NCBI RefSeq assembly: GCF_016901815.1
Contig: NZ_JACSNR010000004.1
Span: 124,001 to 188,000, forward strand
Length of the DNA stretch: 64,000 nucleotides
Reading direction: 5' to 3'
DNA from: Hydrogenoanaerobacterium saccharovorans
GTDB taxonomy: Bacteria > Bacillota > Clostridia > Oscillospirales > Ruminococcaceae
The position numbers were made by a program, and so were the translations under genes. The notes below the pieces were generated by a model that did no database searches, was not told the origin of the DNA, and saw nothing but the letters and a program-made list of their open reading frames with translations. Positions 33,622-42,533 of this stretch are shown one piece after another; the first letter of the stretch is position 1; every line of letters begins with the position of its first letter.

Positions 33622-35232
33622 TTATCCATTCAGTTTTCCCAGCTCGGCAATACGGTCACAGATCTTGGCAAACACCGGCGCCGCATAGTCACCGCCGGAC
33701 TCCATGCCCTCCGCCAGCACAGCAATGGCATACTGGGGCTCATCTGCCGGATAGAACCCCGCAAACCACGCCTGGACAATCTCCTCGCCGTTTTCATCAT
33801 AGGTGCCGGTCTGGGCCGAGGCGGTCTTGCCGCCCGCTCCCAGCGCCTTGGGACGGGCCTTGGTGCCGCTGCCCTCCTCCACCACCTGGATCATCATCTG
33901 CTGCACCTGCAGCGCCGCCGACTCCCGGATCACCTGCCGGGGAGAATAGGTAGGGGTATATTCCGAGATGGTCTGTCCGTCCTCGGTGTAGCCGGCGATC
34001 AGCTTGGGGGTGACTGCCGCTCCGTCATTGGCGACTGTCGCCATGAGCTGGGCAATCTGCAGCGGTGTGGCGGTGAGGTAGCCCTGCCCGAACCCGAAGT
34101 TGGCGGTCTGACCCGGCACTGCCAGCTCCTCATAGGTGGGAAGCCGTCCGGCAGACGCTGTGATGCCGTCTGCCAGCTCCAGCGGCGACCCGAACCCGAT
34201 GGCGGCTGCCTTGGCTGCCACCGACTCACCCCCGGTGAGCTGGATCAGCGATACAAAGTAGGGATTGCAGGATTTTTCCAGCGCCTGGGTCATATTGAGC
34301 AGCCCATGGCCCGCCAGGTTGTGGCAGTGGAAGATCACATCCTCCACCTGGATATAGCCGGGACAGTCATGGGTGTGGTCGGCGTAGCCCTGTTCAATGG
34401 CGGTGGCTGCCACCAGCACCTTGAAGGTGGAGCCAACGCTGTACGGAAGCAGTGCCCGGTTGATCAGCGGGCTGTCCGGGTCCTCCAGGGCTGCCGCCAC
34501 ATTGGTGGGATCGTAGGACGGCAGGCTTGCCATGGCCCGGATCTCCCCGGTGTGGACATCCAGCACCACCACCGCTCCCTTCTCAAAATACCGGGCCGCA
34601 GCCTGCTCCGCTGCCTGCTGGATCTCCCGGTCGATGGTGAGCACCACTCCCCCGCCGGCGCCGTAGTTCTCGTTCACCACCTCCGGCGCTGTGCTGGAAA
34701 GCGCCTGTCCCATGGTATCGGTGGCATACCGCACCGACAGACTGCCGCCGCAGCTGCGCAGGTACTCGTCAAAGGCCGCCTCCAGCCCGGTGACCCCCTT
34801 GCCTTCGCTGTCCAGATAGCCGATGAGGTGCACCGCTGTCTGTCCGGCGCTGACCCGGTCCTGTACCTCGAACACCTCCACCCCCGGCGCATAGACCTCC
34901 GGTGAGGTCACATCAATGACAAAGGGGGTCAGTCCGGCCAGCGCATGGGTCGCCGCCTCCCGGTCCTCCTCTGCCAGCACCGGGTACAGCGCCCCCGCCG
35001 CATCGGCTGAGGGCTCCACTGCTGCCACATAGCGGGTCTCCGAACCGGTCAGCGGCTTGAGATTGCAGTCATAGATCTGTCCCCGGCTCTGGTCCACCTC
35101 CAGCAGCCAGCTGCTCTGCCCACCCGCTACCGCCGCATAATAGGCGGACCGGGAGAGGACAAAGATCCGCAGCACCATCGCCATAAACAATAAAATCAGG
35201 GTGACAAACACCCCGGCACACCGCCGCTCCAT
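33622..35232 (-). CDS. Class B penicillin-binding protein (transpeptidase, PBP2/FtsI type)
   Basis: A 536-residue protein: N-terminal membrane anchor (about residues 7-28), a pedestal domain (about 40-200), then the transpeptidase domain with GSTFK near residue 267, SCN near 321 and the third motif KTA (in GGKTASAQTG) near 468. It cross-links peptidoglycan outside the membrane in elongation, division or sporulation; which cannot be told. KTA instead of KTG is an unusual third motif. The ATG at 35232 follows GGAGGTGA at 8 bp. It lies behind the PASTA pseudokinase gene, with a terminator between them, and is followed by the small HMA-like gene. Confidence 0.9.
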   Translation of the reverse strand: MERRCAGVFVTLILLFMAMVLRIFVLSRSAYYAAVAGGQSSWLLEVDQSRGQIYDCNLKPLTGSETRYVAAVEPSADAAGALYPVLAEEDREAATHALAGLTPFVIDVTSPEVYAPGVEVFEVQDRVSAGQTAVHLIGYLDSEGKGVTGLEAAFDEYLRSCGGSLSVRYATDTMGQALSSTAPEVVNENYGAGGGVVLTIDREIQQAAEQAAARYFEKGAVVVLDVHTGEIRAMASLPSYDPTNVAAALEDPDSPLINRALLPYSVGSTFKVLVAATAIEQGYADHTHDCPGYIQVEDVIFHCHNLAGHGLLNMTQALEKSCNPYFVSLIQLTGGESVAAKAAAIGFGSPLELADGITASAGRLPTYEELAVPGQTANFGFGQGYLTATPLQIAQLMATVANDGAAVTPKLIAGYTEDGQTISEYTPTYSPRQVIRESAALQVQQMMIQVVEEGSGTKARPKALGAGGKTASAQTGTYDENGEEIVQAWFAGFYPADEPQYAIAVLAEGMESGGDYAAPVFAKICDRIAELGKLNG

Positions 35233-35293
35233 CCGCACTCACCTCCAGATGCGCATTTTTTCGGAGATAGTATGGCTGAAACCGGCTCTTTTT

Positions 35294-35335
35294 ATGCAAA
35301 AAGCGGGGTGTCCGAACCATTCGGACACCCCGCTT
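35294..35335 (-). terminator. Terminator between the PASTA protein and PBP genes
   Basis: A perfect 15-bp stem (35301-35315 with 35321-35335) with a 5-nt loop and T5 on the minus strand, 10 bp after the stop at 35346. Confidence 0.92.
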
Positions 35336-35345
35336 GTCAAGGCTG

Positions 35346-37022
35346 TCAGTCTTCTGTTTCTTCGTCGGTTTCACTGGGCTCCACACCGACATAGATCTGG
35401 ACGGTGTCCTTGGTCTTGTCGATGGTCTGCCCTTCCACAACACTGGTTTTTCCCACAATTCCCGGGGCATATTCCTCCGTTTCAACCAGCTCGTAACGGA
35501 TTCCCATATCCCCGAGAGTCTTGAGCGCAAAGTCCAGATTGCTTCCCACCAGTCCGGGCATCTTGACATTCTGCGGACCCCGGCTCACTGTGAGCAGCAC
35601 ATACCCCTTGTTGATCATCTTTACCCCGGCATCGGGCGCCTGACTGATGACAATCCCTTCGGGAATGGTGTCATCATAGACATATTTGACGCTGAACTGG
35701 AACAGATCGCTCCATTCGCTGTTGGTGGTGATGGTATCCACATAGCGCCCCACCAGAGACGGCACATAGTGCGGCTCCGGGAAGTCGATGACCTGCGGCT
35801 TGGAGAAGGACGGCAGATGAATGGGAGTGCCGATCAACGCGCTGACTCCCACTGCCGCGCCGCCGCAGCCCACCAGAAAGATCAGCACTGCCAGGGCCAG
35901 TTTCTTCCGGGACCAGCTCCGGGCGGGCTTCTTCTTGGCGGAGGTCTTGGGTTTCTCCGGCACTACCATGGTCTTTTCCGAATCGGACCGCACTGCCTTG
36001 CCCAGCACACGGGTCTGTTCGTCCAGAATCAGCGTTTCGTTGGCCTTGATGGAAAAGACTGAGGTATTCCCCTGCTGAGACTGCAGAATACCGGCAGAAA
36101 ATTCCTCGATACTCTGGATGCGGTGCTCGCTCTCGGGACAGAGCGCCTTTTCAATGGTGGCTGCCATATTCCCCGGCAGGCCGGGCAGTTCCCGGAGACC
36201 CGGCAGGGGCGCCCCGGTCTGGCGTTCCCCGGCGGGAGGCAGGTACCGTCCGGTGAGCATGTGATAGGCCACCGCACCGATGCCATAAACATCGGTCCAG
36301 CTGCCCTGCCAGCGGTTGGCCTCATACTGTTCCGGCGCCGAGAAGCCGGGATACAGCTCGCATTCGATGCCGCTTCCCCGGGTGCGCAGGGACAGGGTGG
36401 AAAATCCGGTGATCCGGATGCGGGACTCCTCATCCACCAGGATATTGCGGGGACTGATGCCGCCGTGGATCAGCCCGCCCCGGTGGATAGGCGTCAGCGC
36501 GGAACACAGCTCCAGCATGATGCGCTTGGCTTCCATCACCGACAGCGCCCCGTTTTCCCGGACATACTGAGCCAGGGTGGGAAGGTCGTAGAGCTCACAG
36601 ACCGCATAGGCCGTACCCTGCTCCAGGAAGATCTCCCGCACCTTCTGCAGCCCCGGCGAACCGGCTTCCGCCACAGCCTTGTACATATCCGTGAAGTCAA
36701 ACATCAGGGACTTGAAGGCCAGCAGTGTTTCGTCCCCTACCAGCACTGAACCATCCGGCTGCCGGGCACAGAGATTCCCCGGAAAATACTCCCGGATCTC
36801 CACCCGGGTATTCTCCTGGTTATCATAGGCCAGATAGGTGATTCCCTCTCCGTTGTGGCTCAGCGCCTTGCCGATCTGATACCGACCAGCCAGGATATTC
36901 CCGATATTCCGGGCATGGGCACGGGTATTCTCCGCCGCCGCAATCTCCCGCTCCTCCCCGCAATAGGGACAGATGTTCTGATCGCTCAGATTCAGGCAGT
37001 ATGGGCATCGCTGCTTCTCCAC
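35346..37022 (-). CDS. PASTA-domain membrane pseudokinase with zinc ribbon
   Basis: A 558-residue protein. Residues 6-21 hold a zinc ribbon (CPYC twice). A protein-kinase fold follows (about 45-310): glycine loop SHNGEGITYLAYD, VEIREYFPG where the catalytic lysine is expected (Arg instead), IHGGISPRN where HRDxxxxN is expected (Asp lost), and ITGFS in place of DFG. SAPEQY and the later TDVYGIGAV are preserved, so the fold is probably intact but phosphotransfer is unlikely. One membrane helix (about 375-400) precedes two extracellular PASTA domains that should bind peptidoglycan fragments. It neighbours a PBP gene, suggesting a cell-wall sensing or scaffold role. Confidence 0.88.
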   Translation of the reverse strand: MEKQRCPYCLNLSDQNICPYCGEEREIAAAENTRAHARNIGNILAGRYQIGKALSHNGEGITYLAYDNQENTRVEIREYFPGNLCARQPDGSVLVGDETLLAFKSLMFDFTDMYKAVAEAGSPGLQKVREIFLEQGTAYAVCELYDLPTLAQYVRENGALSVMEAKRIMLELCSALTPIHRGGLIHGGISPRNILVDEESRIRITGFSTLSLRTRGSGIECELYPGFSAPEQYEANRWQGSWTDVYGIGAVAYHMLTGRYLPPAGERQTGAPLPGLRELPGLPGNMAATIEKALCPESEHRIQSIEEFSAGILQSQQGNTSVFSIKANETLILDEQTRVLGKAVRSDSEKTMVVPEKPKTSAKKKPARSWSRKKLALAVLIFLVGCGGAAVGVSALIGTPIHLPSFSKPQVIDFPEPHYVPSLVGRYVDTITTNSEWSDLFQFSVKYVYDDTIPEGIVISQAPDAGVKMINKGYVLLTVSRGPQNVKMPGLVGSNLDFALKTLGDMGIRYELVETEEYAPGIVGKTSVVEGQTIDKTKDTVQIYVGVEPSETDEETED

Positions 37023-37203
37023 GCTTCCGGCCTCCTTTCCTCCGCGTCTGCCCTGTTCCGGACCCTTTGGGTCGGTCCAGGGCGCAAGTGTCTATTTTTA
37101 ATCATACTATATTTATCGCACAGTTGCAAGATTTTTGCCCGCTTTCCAGCGTACTTTCTCTCTCGGAACAGTGCGCTGTTCCGGGCAAATTCCTGCATCG
37201 GGA

Positions 37204-37240
37204 AAACAAAAAGCCTCCGGAAGATTCATTCCGAAGGCTT
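37204..37240 (-). terminator. Terminator of the MFS transporter gene
   Basis: A 12-bp stem (37211-37222 with 37229-37240, one G-T pair), 6-nt loop, and TTTTTGTTTT on the minus strand, 16 bp after the stop. Confidence 0.9.
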
Positions 37241-37256
37241 ATGCTTTGTGGAAAAC

Positions 37257-38501
37257 TCAGTGAACTGCTTCTGCTGCCGGCTTCTTTCTGAACATTACCA
37301 GCAGGACAACGAAGTCCACACACAGGAGCGCGGCTGCCAGATACCAAGCCGGAACATAGCTGCCCTGGCTGTCAAAGATGGCAGCGGCAATGGGCGAACC
37401 CACAGCGGTACCCACCGAGTTGGCTACATTGACAATGCCGTAGATACTGCTGTAATCCCGGTTGCCGAACAGAGCGGTGGTGAGGATGGGATAGGCCACT
37501 GTGGTGAGGGCGCAGCCCACGCCGAACAGCACCAGGAACACACCGATGAAGGCCACGCCCGATGCAGCCATGCTCAGGATGCCGATACCGCCGATGACAC
37601 AGGCCATGCAGATCAGGGTGCTGGTGCGGACACCGAGCTTGTCATACATACGGCCGGTGAGCAGCTTGCCCACAGCCATCAGACCCAGGCTGCAGGAGCT
37701 GACCATTGCCGACACCTCATAGCTGTAACCGATGTCGCTGACATAGGAAGCCAGCTGCTGTACCACCGATGCGCAGCAGCCGGTGATGATCATAACCGAG
37801 AGCAGCAGCAGCCAGAACCGGAGATCCCGGCGGGCTTCGGCATAGGTCATGCCGTAAACCTCCGACGCACCGCCCTGGGCACGACCGCCGTAGGGCTCAA
37901 GGCCCTTATCCTCCGGACGCACCCGGATCAGGAAGAAGGTGCAGGGGGCAACTGCTACGAACATCACGCCTGCCATGACCAGATAGGTCATACGCCAGCC
38001 TACGCTGCCCATCAGCGCGCTGATGATAGGGTTGAGGATAATGCCGCCGACACCGCTTCCCATGAAGACAAGACCCATGGCAAGGCCCTTCTTTTCCCGG
38101 AACCAGTTATTGACCAGCATGGAGCAGGGCACCTGGGCCAGCAGAGCCAGGAAAATACCCACAGCAATGGAGATGGCATAAAATACCACCGGAGTGCTTG
38201 CCATGGAATAGAGGGCATAGCTGGCACTCAGGCCGACTGTGGCAACCATCATGATCTTCTTGATGCTGACCCGACCGCTGAATACCTTGCCGGAGAAGAA
38301 GGACACAACCATCATGGCTGCGGAAATCATGGTGGAGTTCATGGAGAATGCCTGACGGGACATGCCCAGATCCTCGGTTACCGGCTTGATGAACAGACCA
38401 AAGCAGTTCATGATCAGACACAGTGCAAAGCACATGATCATAAAGCAGGAAACGACGATCACCCAGCCATAATGGAAGCCGGATGTTTTGGTGTTAGACA
38501 T
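37257..38501 (-). CDS. MFS transporter, oxalate/formate antiporter-like
   Basis: A 414-residue protein with 12 predicted helices. HYGWVIVVSCFMIMC at the N-terminus and the loop motif NNWFREKKGLAMGLVFMGSGVGG are characteristic of the monocarboxylate/OFA group of the major facilitator superfamily. It probably exchanges small carboxylates across the membrane; the substrate is unknown. A -10 like TAAGAT with TTGCGA at 18 bp lies upstream near 38540. It is a single-gene unit with its own terminator. Confidence 0.88.
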   Translation of the reverse strand: MSNTKTSGFHYGWVIVVSCFMIMCFALCLIMNCFGLFIKPVTEDLGMSRQAFSMNSTMISAAMMVVSFFSGKVFSGRVSIKKIMMVATVGLSASYALYSMASTPVVFYAISIAVGIFLALLAQVPCSMLVNNWFREKKGLAMGLVFMGSGVGGIILNPIISALMGSVGWRMTYLVMAGVMFVAVAPCTFFLIRVRPEDKGLEPYGGRAQGGASEVYGMTYAEARRDLRFWLLLLSVMIITGCCASVVQQLASYVSDIGYSYEVSAMVSSCSLGLMAVGKLLTGRMYDKLGVRTSTLICMACVIGGIGILSMAASGVAFIGVFLVLFGVGCALTTVAYPILTTALFGNRDYSSIYGIVNVANSVGTAVGSPIAAAIFDSQGSYVPAWYLAAALLCVDFVVLLVMFRKKPAAEAVH

Positions 38502-38667
38502 GGTGTGAATCTACCCTTTCTTTTATAAAGTCCAAAGGCAATCTTATCACGCAAGGGCAGAGCTTCGCAACCATCCCCCCCTCTTTTTTCTACAAATGTC
38601 TGAAAATTGAATGAAACGCACAAATTCAAATGAAGGCTTTCATGCATAACTGCCAACGATTTGTTCG

Positions 38668-39615
38668 CTACTCAAAGACGCGGATGCTCACTTCCCCGGT
38701 CTGCAGACGGATTTTCCGGCCCTGACAGTCCACCACAAGGGCAGCTTCCTCATCAATGGACTCCGCTGTTGCCTCGTAGGACTCCTGTCCCACCGGAAGC
38801 ACCCGCACCAGTCTGCCCAGCAGAATGCTCCGCCGGCGGTATTCCGGCAGGAAACTGCGGCTCCTTACCAATTCCGGCAGGGTATCCCGCATCTCCCGCA
38901 CCATGGCAGCTGCCACCTCATTGCGGCTGGCCCCCGGCATGAGATCCTCCCGCAGCGACCCTGCCATCTCCGCAGGCAGAAGTTCCGGCGGTGTGGCAAA
39001 GTTGATCCCGGTGCCGACAATGATGCCCGCAGGTTTGCCCTCCCGCACCACTGCCTCGGTGAGAATGCCGGAGATCTTCTTTCCCCTGCAGAACAGGTCA
39101 TTGACCCATTTGATGCCGATCTCCGCCCGGGTAAAGCGCTCCAGAATCCCCGCAGTCACCACTGCCGCCGCCGGAGTCACCAGATGGGCGTTTTCCAGTG
39201 CCGCCGGCGTCGTGAGCAGCACGCTCACATAGATGCCCGTGCCGCTCGGGGATACAAACGAACGCCCCATCCGGCCCCGTCCGGCGGTCTGCTGGTCAGC
39301 AAGCGCCGCCGCTCCATGGGGCGCTCCCTGCTCAAACAGCTCCCGGGCCGCATCATTGGTGGAACCGATGGTATCGAAAACCTCCACAGGCCCCCCTGCC
39401 AGGGCTTCCAGCAGGCGACGGTCATAGCGCTGGGGCTCCCGGGGCAGACAGATGCCCAGCTCCGGCACCTGACGCAGCTCAGGATGGCTGCGGCGCAGAG
39501 AGTCCAGCTGTACCTCCAGCTCACTGCCGCTTATGCCCAGCTGCGCGGACAGCTGTTCCCGGTCATGCCAGCCACCATCGCTGAGAATTTCAAGGATCTG
39601 ACTTTTTTTCTCCAT
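38668..39615 (-). CDS. birA: Biotin--[acetyl-CoA-carboxylase] ligase / biotin repressor
   Basis: A 315-residue bifunctional BirA: N-terminal helix-turn-helix (about 1-60, EILSDGGWHDREQLSAQLGI), then the catalytic domain with STNDAA, ADQQTAGRGRMGRSF and KWVNDLF, and a C-terminal SH3-like domain. It makes biotinyl-5'-AMP and attaches biotin to carboxylase subunits, and when saturated can repress biotin genes. The start follows AAAGGAG. No biotin biosynthesis or transport gene is adjacent. Confidence 0.95.
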   Translation of the reverse strand: MEKKSQILEILSDGGWHDREQLSAQLGISGSELEVQLDSLRRSHPELRQVPELGICLPREPQRYDRRLLEALAGGPVEVFDTIGSTNDAARELFEQGAPHGAAALADQQTAGRGRMGRSFVSPSGTGIYVSVLLTTPAALENAHLVTPAAAVVTAGILERFTRAEIGIKWVNDLFCRGKKISGILTEAVVREGKPAGIIVGTGINFATPPELLPAEMAGSLREDLMPGASRNEVAAAMVREMRDTLPELVRSRSFLPEYRRRSILLGRLVRVLPVGQESYEATAESIDEEAALVVDCQGRKIRLQTGEVSIRVFE

Positions 39616-39769
39616 GATTTGCTCCTTTCATTCATGCTCTGAACACAGTATAACAACCGATTTTTCCAGTGTCAAACCGGATTATATGGCAGAAGTTGGC
39701 TATTTTTGATAAATGTTTTCCAGATCAGCCTGTACAATTTGCTATATGGATAAAAATTTGAAATACCCC

Positions 39770-39798
39770 TTGCATTTTCTGAATACGGGTGCTATAAT
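39770..39798 (+). promoter_or_regulatory. Promoter of tRNA-Pro
   Basis: TTGCAT (39770-39775), 17-bp spacer, perfect TATAAT (39793-39798), 14 bp before the mature tRNA. Confidence 0.9.
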
Positions 39799-39812
39799 AG
39801 CTCTTGCAGTGG

Positions 39813-39889
39813 CTGGGTATGGCGCAGATTGGTAGCGCGCTACCTTGGGGTGGTAGAGGCCGTGGGTTCGAATCCCGCTACTCAGACCA
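39813..39889 (+). tRNA. tRNA-Pro (GGG)
   Basis: A 77-nt cloverleaf: acceptor CTGGGTA/TACTCAG, D stem GCGC/GCGC, anticodon stem CTACC/GGTAG with loop TTGGGGT (anticodon GGG), T arm with GGTTCGAATCC, discriminator A and encoded CCA. It is a single-gene unit with its own promoter and terminator. Confidence 0.96.
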
Positions 39890-39913
39890 GCTAAATCCCT
39901 CACATAGAGGGAG

Positions 39914-39945
39914 AAAAATCCGGAGAGATTCTCTCCGGATTTTTT
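39914..39945 (+). terminator. Terminator of tRNA-Pro
   Basis: A 14-bp stem (39914-39927 with 39931-39944) with a 3-nt loop, ending in T6, 24 bp after the tRNA. Confidence 0.9.
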
Positions 39946-39974
39946 CATATCCTGCCCCGTTTGCGGGCAAACAG

Positions 39975-40009
39975 AAACCCGGCAGCCAGGCGCATCGGCT
40001 GCCGGGTTT
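39975..40009. terminator. Second hairpin terminator after tRNA-Pro
   Basis: A 13-bp stem (39975-39987 with 39997-40009), 9-nt loop, T-rich on both sides. It reinforces separation of the tRNA from the convergent phosphate operon. Confidence 0.75.
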
Positions 40010-40042
40010 TCTTATAATAAGCGCTCCGCCCCCATAGGCAGA

Positions 40043-40088
40043 AACACAAAAACAGCCGCATGCATTCAGTCCTGCAGACGGCTGTTTT
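40043..40088 (-). terminator. Terminator of the pst-pho operon
   Basis: A 10-bp stem (40049-40058 with 40079-40088), 20-nt loop, and TTTTTGTGTTT on the minus strand, 22 bp after the phoR stop. Confidence 0.82.
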
Positions 40089-40110
40089 CTATAAAAGCTG
40101 AAACAGGAAA

Positions 40111-41787
40111 TTACACAATCAGTTCCGGCGGGAAGGTCAGGGTCACAGAAGTGCCGACCCCTTCCCGGCTCTCCAGGCGGATCTCAATGCCCAGGGCTGC
40201 TGCCCCATGCTTGACAATGGACAGTCCCAGTCCGGTGCCGCCGATCTCCCGGGAGTGGCTCTTGTCCACCCGGTAGAACCGCTCAAATACACGCTGCTGG
40301 TCCTCATCGGGAATGCCGATGCCGGTATCCCGGATCTTCAGCATGACCTTCTGATCCTCCGACCGGGAGATCACAGCCTCTGCCTTGCCGCCCACACGGT
40401 TGTACTTGACGGCATTGTCGCAGAGATTGTAGATGATCTCCTCCAGCATCTTGCGGGAGGTATGCAGGCGCACTTCCTCACCGGTGACGGAGAAGGTCAC
40501 TGCTCGGGCCTGGGCAGCCGGGGACAGACGATCCCGGATCTCCTCACAGAGTGCCCGGAGGTCCACATCCTCTGCCGCTGAGGCAAAGCTGCCGCCCTCA
40601 TCCAGCTCGGACAGCTTGATGATGTCCCCTACCAGGGCGATCAGACGGCTGGCCTCATCATAGATGCGGGCCGAGAAGTCCACCACATCTTCCTGGGGGA
40701 CTGTACCGGTCTTCATCAGCTCGGCAAAGCCGGAGATGGAGGTCAGCGGAGTTTTCAGTTCATGGGACACATTGGCGGTAAACTCCCGGCGGAGCTGTTC
40801 CCGCTGCTCCTGCTCGGTGATGTCCAGCAGGACAATGACAGCGCCGATAACCTCCTCGCCCTCATGGACCGGGTTGGCGATCAGGCTGTATGTTCTGCCG
40901 CCGATGGTCATGTGGCGCTGGGCATGACCGCCTGCCAGTGCCTCATCAATGGCGCCCCGGAACTCCTCGGAACGGTTGAGCTCCAGGACACTGCGGCCCA
41001 CCTCGCCTTCCTTGACGCCCAGCAGGCGCAGAGCAGACGTATTATAGGTGAGCAGGTTGGTTGCCCGGTCAATGACCAGGAAGCCTTCGGACATATTCTC
41101 GGTGATCATGCGGAATTCCTCCCGCATTTTCACCGCGTCCTCCAGCTGGTGCTCAATGGTGGCACGCTGGTGCTCGATCCGCCGGAACAGCGGCGAGAGC
41201 TCATCATAGCCCTCCAGCACCGGCGAAGGGGAATCCAGGTCCATCTGGTTGAGCGGGCGCACAATCCCGGCAGAAACCCGGGACGCCGCAAAGGCCGACA
41301 GGATCAGCACAGCGATGATCACCACGAAAATGGGCTGCGCAAAGCTGAGCAGCACTGTAAAGGTCGAAGCCTGTACATCAGAAACACGCAGGATGTCGCC
41401 GCTGTCCAGACGCACAGCACAGTACACTGTCTTTTCGGTGAGGGTATCCGAATAGCGGACGCTCTCTCCCAGGCCGTATTTCCGGGCGGCAATCACCTCG
41501 TCCCGCTGGCTGTGGTTATCCATGGTATCCGGGTCTGATTCGCTGTCATACAGCACGGTGCCGTCTGCCCCGATGAGCGTGATGCGCTTGTCACCGGGGC
41601 TCAGCTCGGTGAGGTACTCTTCCCCGCTGATATTCACCGCATGGGCCAGATAATTGGCCTCGGTGCGGATCTCCTCCTTGAGCTGCCCGTCAAAGTACTG
41701 ATACAGCATTCCCATAATCAGTGCCAGACTGGCAATGAATACCGCAAATGCCGTCAGGCAGACCGACCGGAATATTCTTTTATACAT
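40111..41787 (-). CDS. phoR: Phosphate-responsive sensor histidine kinase, PhoR-like
   Basis: A 558-residue kinase: TM1 (about 7-28), extracytoplasmic segment, TM2 (about 145-165), a linker, a PAS domain (about 210-320), HisKA with the phospho-histidine in FTANVSHELKTPLTSISGFAE, and HATPase with N box NAVKYN and G boxes DTGIGIPDED and GGTGLGLSIVKH. It phosphorylates PhoB under phosphate limitation. I place the start at the ATG 41787, 12 bp after GGAGG; a GTG at 41799 overlapping the phoB stop is an alternative but too near the ribosome site. It is last in the pst operon. Confidence 0.92.
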   Translation of the reverse strand: MYKRIFRSVCLTAFAVFIASLALIMGMLYQYFDGQLKEEIRTEANYLAHAVNISGEEYLTELSPGDKRITLIGADGTVLYDSESDPDTMDNHSQRDEVIAARKYGLGESVRYSDTLTEKTVYCAVRLDSGDILRVSDVQASTFTVLLSFAQPIFVVIIAVLILSAFAASRVSAGIVRPLNQMDLDSPSPVLEGYDELSPLFRRIEHQRATIEHQLEDAVKMREEFRMITENMSEGFLVIDRATNLLTYNTSALRLLGVKEGEVGRSVLELNRSEEFRGAIDEALAGGHAQRHMTIGGRTYSLIANPVHEGEEVIGAVIVLLDITEQEQREQLRREFTANVSHELKTPLTSISGFAELMKTGTVPQEDVVDFSARIYDEASRLIALVGDIIKLSELDEGGSFASAAEDVDLRALCEEIRDRLSPAAQARAVTFSVTGEEVRLHTSRKMLEEIIYNLCDNAVKYNRVGGKAEAVISRSEDQKVMLKIRDTGIGIPDEDQQRVFERFYRVDKSHSREIGGTGLGLSIVKHGAAALGIEIRLESREGVGTSVTLTFPPELIV

Positions 41788-41795
41788 GGGCGGTT

Positions 41796-42464
41796 TCACC
41801 CTCCGATCTTATATCCGATGCCCTTGACTGTTTCAATACAGCTGCCGGCTTCTCCCAGTTTCTGGCGCAGCCGGCGGATATGTACATCCACAGTCCGGGT
41901 ATCTCCGTCAAAATCATAGCCCCAGATGGTGCTGAGCAGAGTATCCCGGGTAAGTACCCGTCCATCTGCTTCCAGCAGCGCACAGAGCAGTTCATATTCC
42001 TTATAGGTCAGCGCCACATCCACACCGCCGGCCTGGACAATATGCCGTCCGGGCTGGACATACAGGCTGCCGATCCGCCAGGATTTTTCTTCGGTTTCCG
42101 GCCCGGTACGGCGCAGCACCGCCCGAATCCGGGAGATCAGCTCCATCATGCCGAAGGGCTTTGCAATATAGTCATCCGCACCGGAATCCAGTCCGGTCAC
42201 CTTGTCAAACTCACTGCTGCGGGCGGTGAGCATGATCACCGGCAGACGCCGGGTATCCGAACGGCTCCGGAGCTTCCGCAGCACCGAAAGGCCATCCTCC
42301 TGGGGCAGCATGATGTCCAGCAGCACCAGCTGCGGAATCTGCCGTCCCACGGCTGCCCAGAATTCCGCCGGGGTCCCGAAGCCTTCCACACTGTATCCCT
42401 CCCGGGTCAATGCATAGTCCACCAGCTTGCGGATATTTGCGTCATCTTCCAATACATAGATCAT
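41796..42464 (-). CDS. phoB: Phosphate response regulator, PhoB/PhoP-like
   Basis: A 222-residue OmpR-class regulator: receiver domain with acidic pocket EDD, phospho-acceptor Asp in LVLLDIMLPQEDG and Lys in YIAKPFGMMEL; C-terminal winged helix ending in VDVHIRRLRQKLG. Activated by the adjacent kinase, it should bind the direct repeats upstream of pstS (46620-46647) and so autoregulate the operon. The start follows AAGGTGA. Confidence 0.93.
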   Translation of the reverse strand: MIYVLEDDANIRKLVDYALTREGYSVEGFGTPAEFWAAVGRQIPQLVLLDIMLPQEDGLSVLRKLRSRSDTRRLPVIMLTARSSEFDKVTGLDSGADDYIAKPFGMMELISRIRAVLRRTGPETEEKSWRIGSLYVQPGRHIVQAGGVDVALTYKEYELLCALLEADGRVLTRDTLLSTIWGYDFDGDTRTVDVHIRRLRQKLGEAGSCIETVKGIGYKIGG

Positions 42465-42533
42465 GCCAGTATCACCTTCTTTTGTATCTTCCAGCTCTCA
42501 TTATAGTGAAAATTAGCCCAAAGGGCAACTGGC

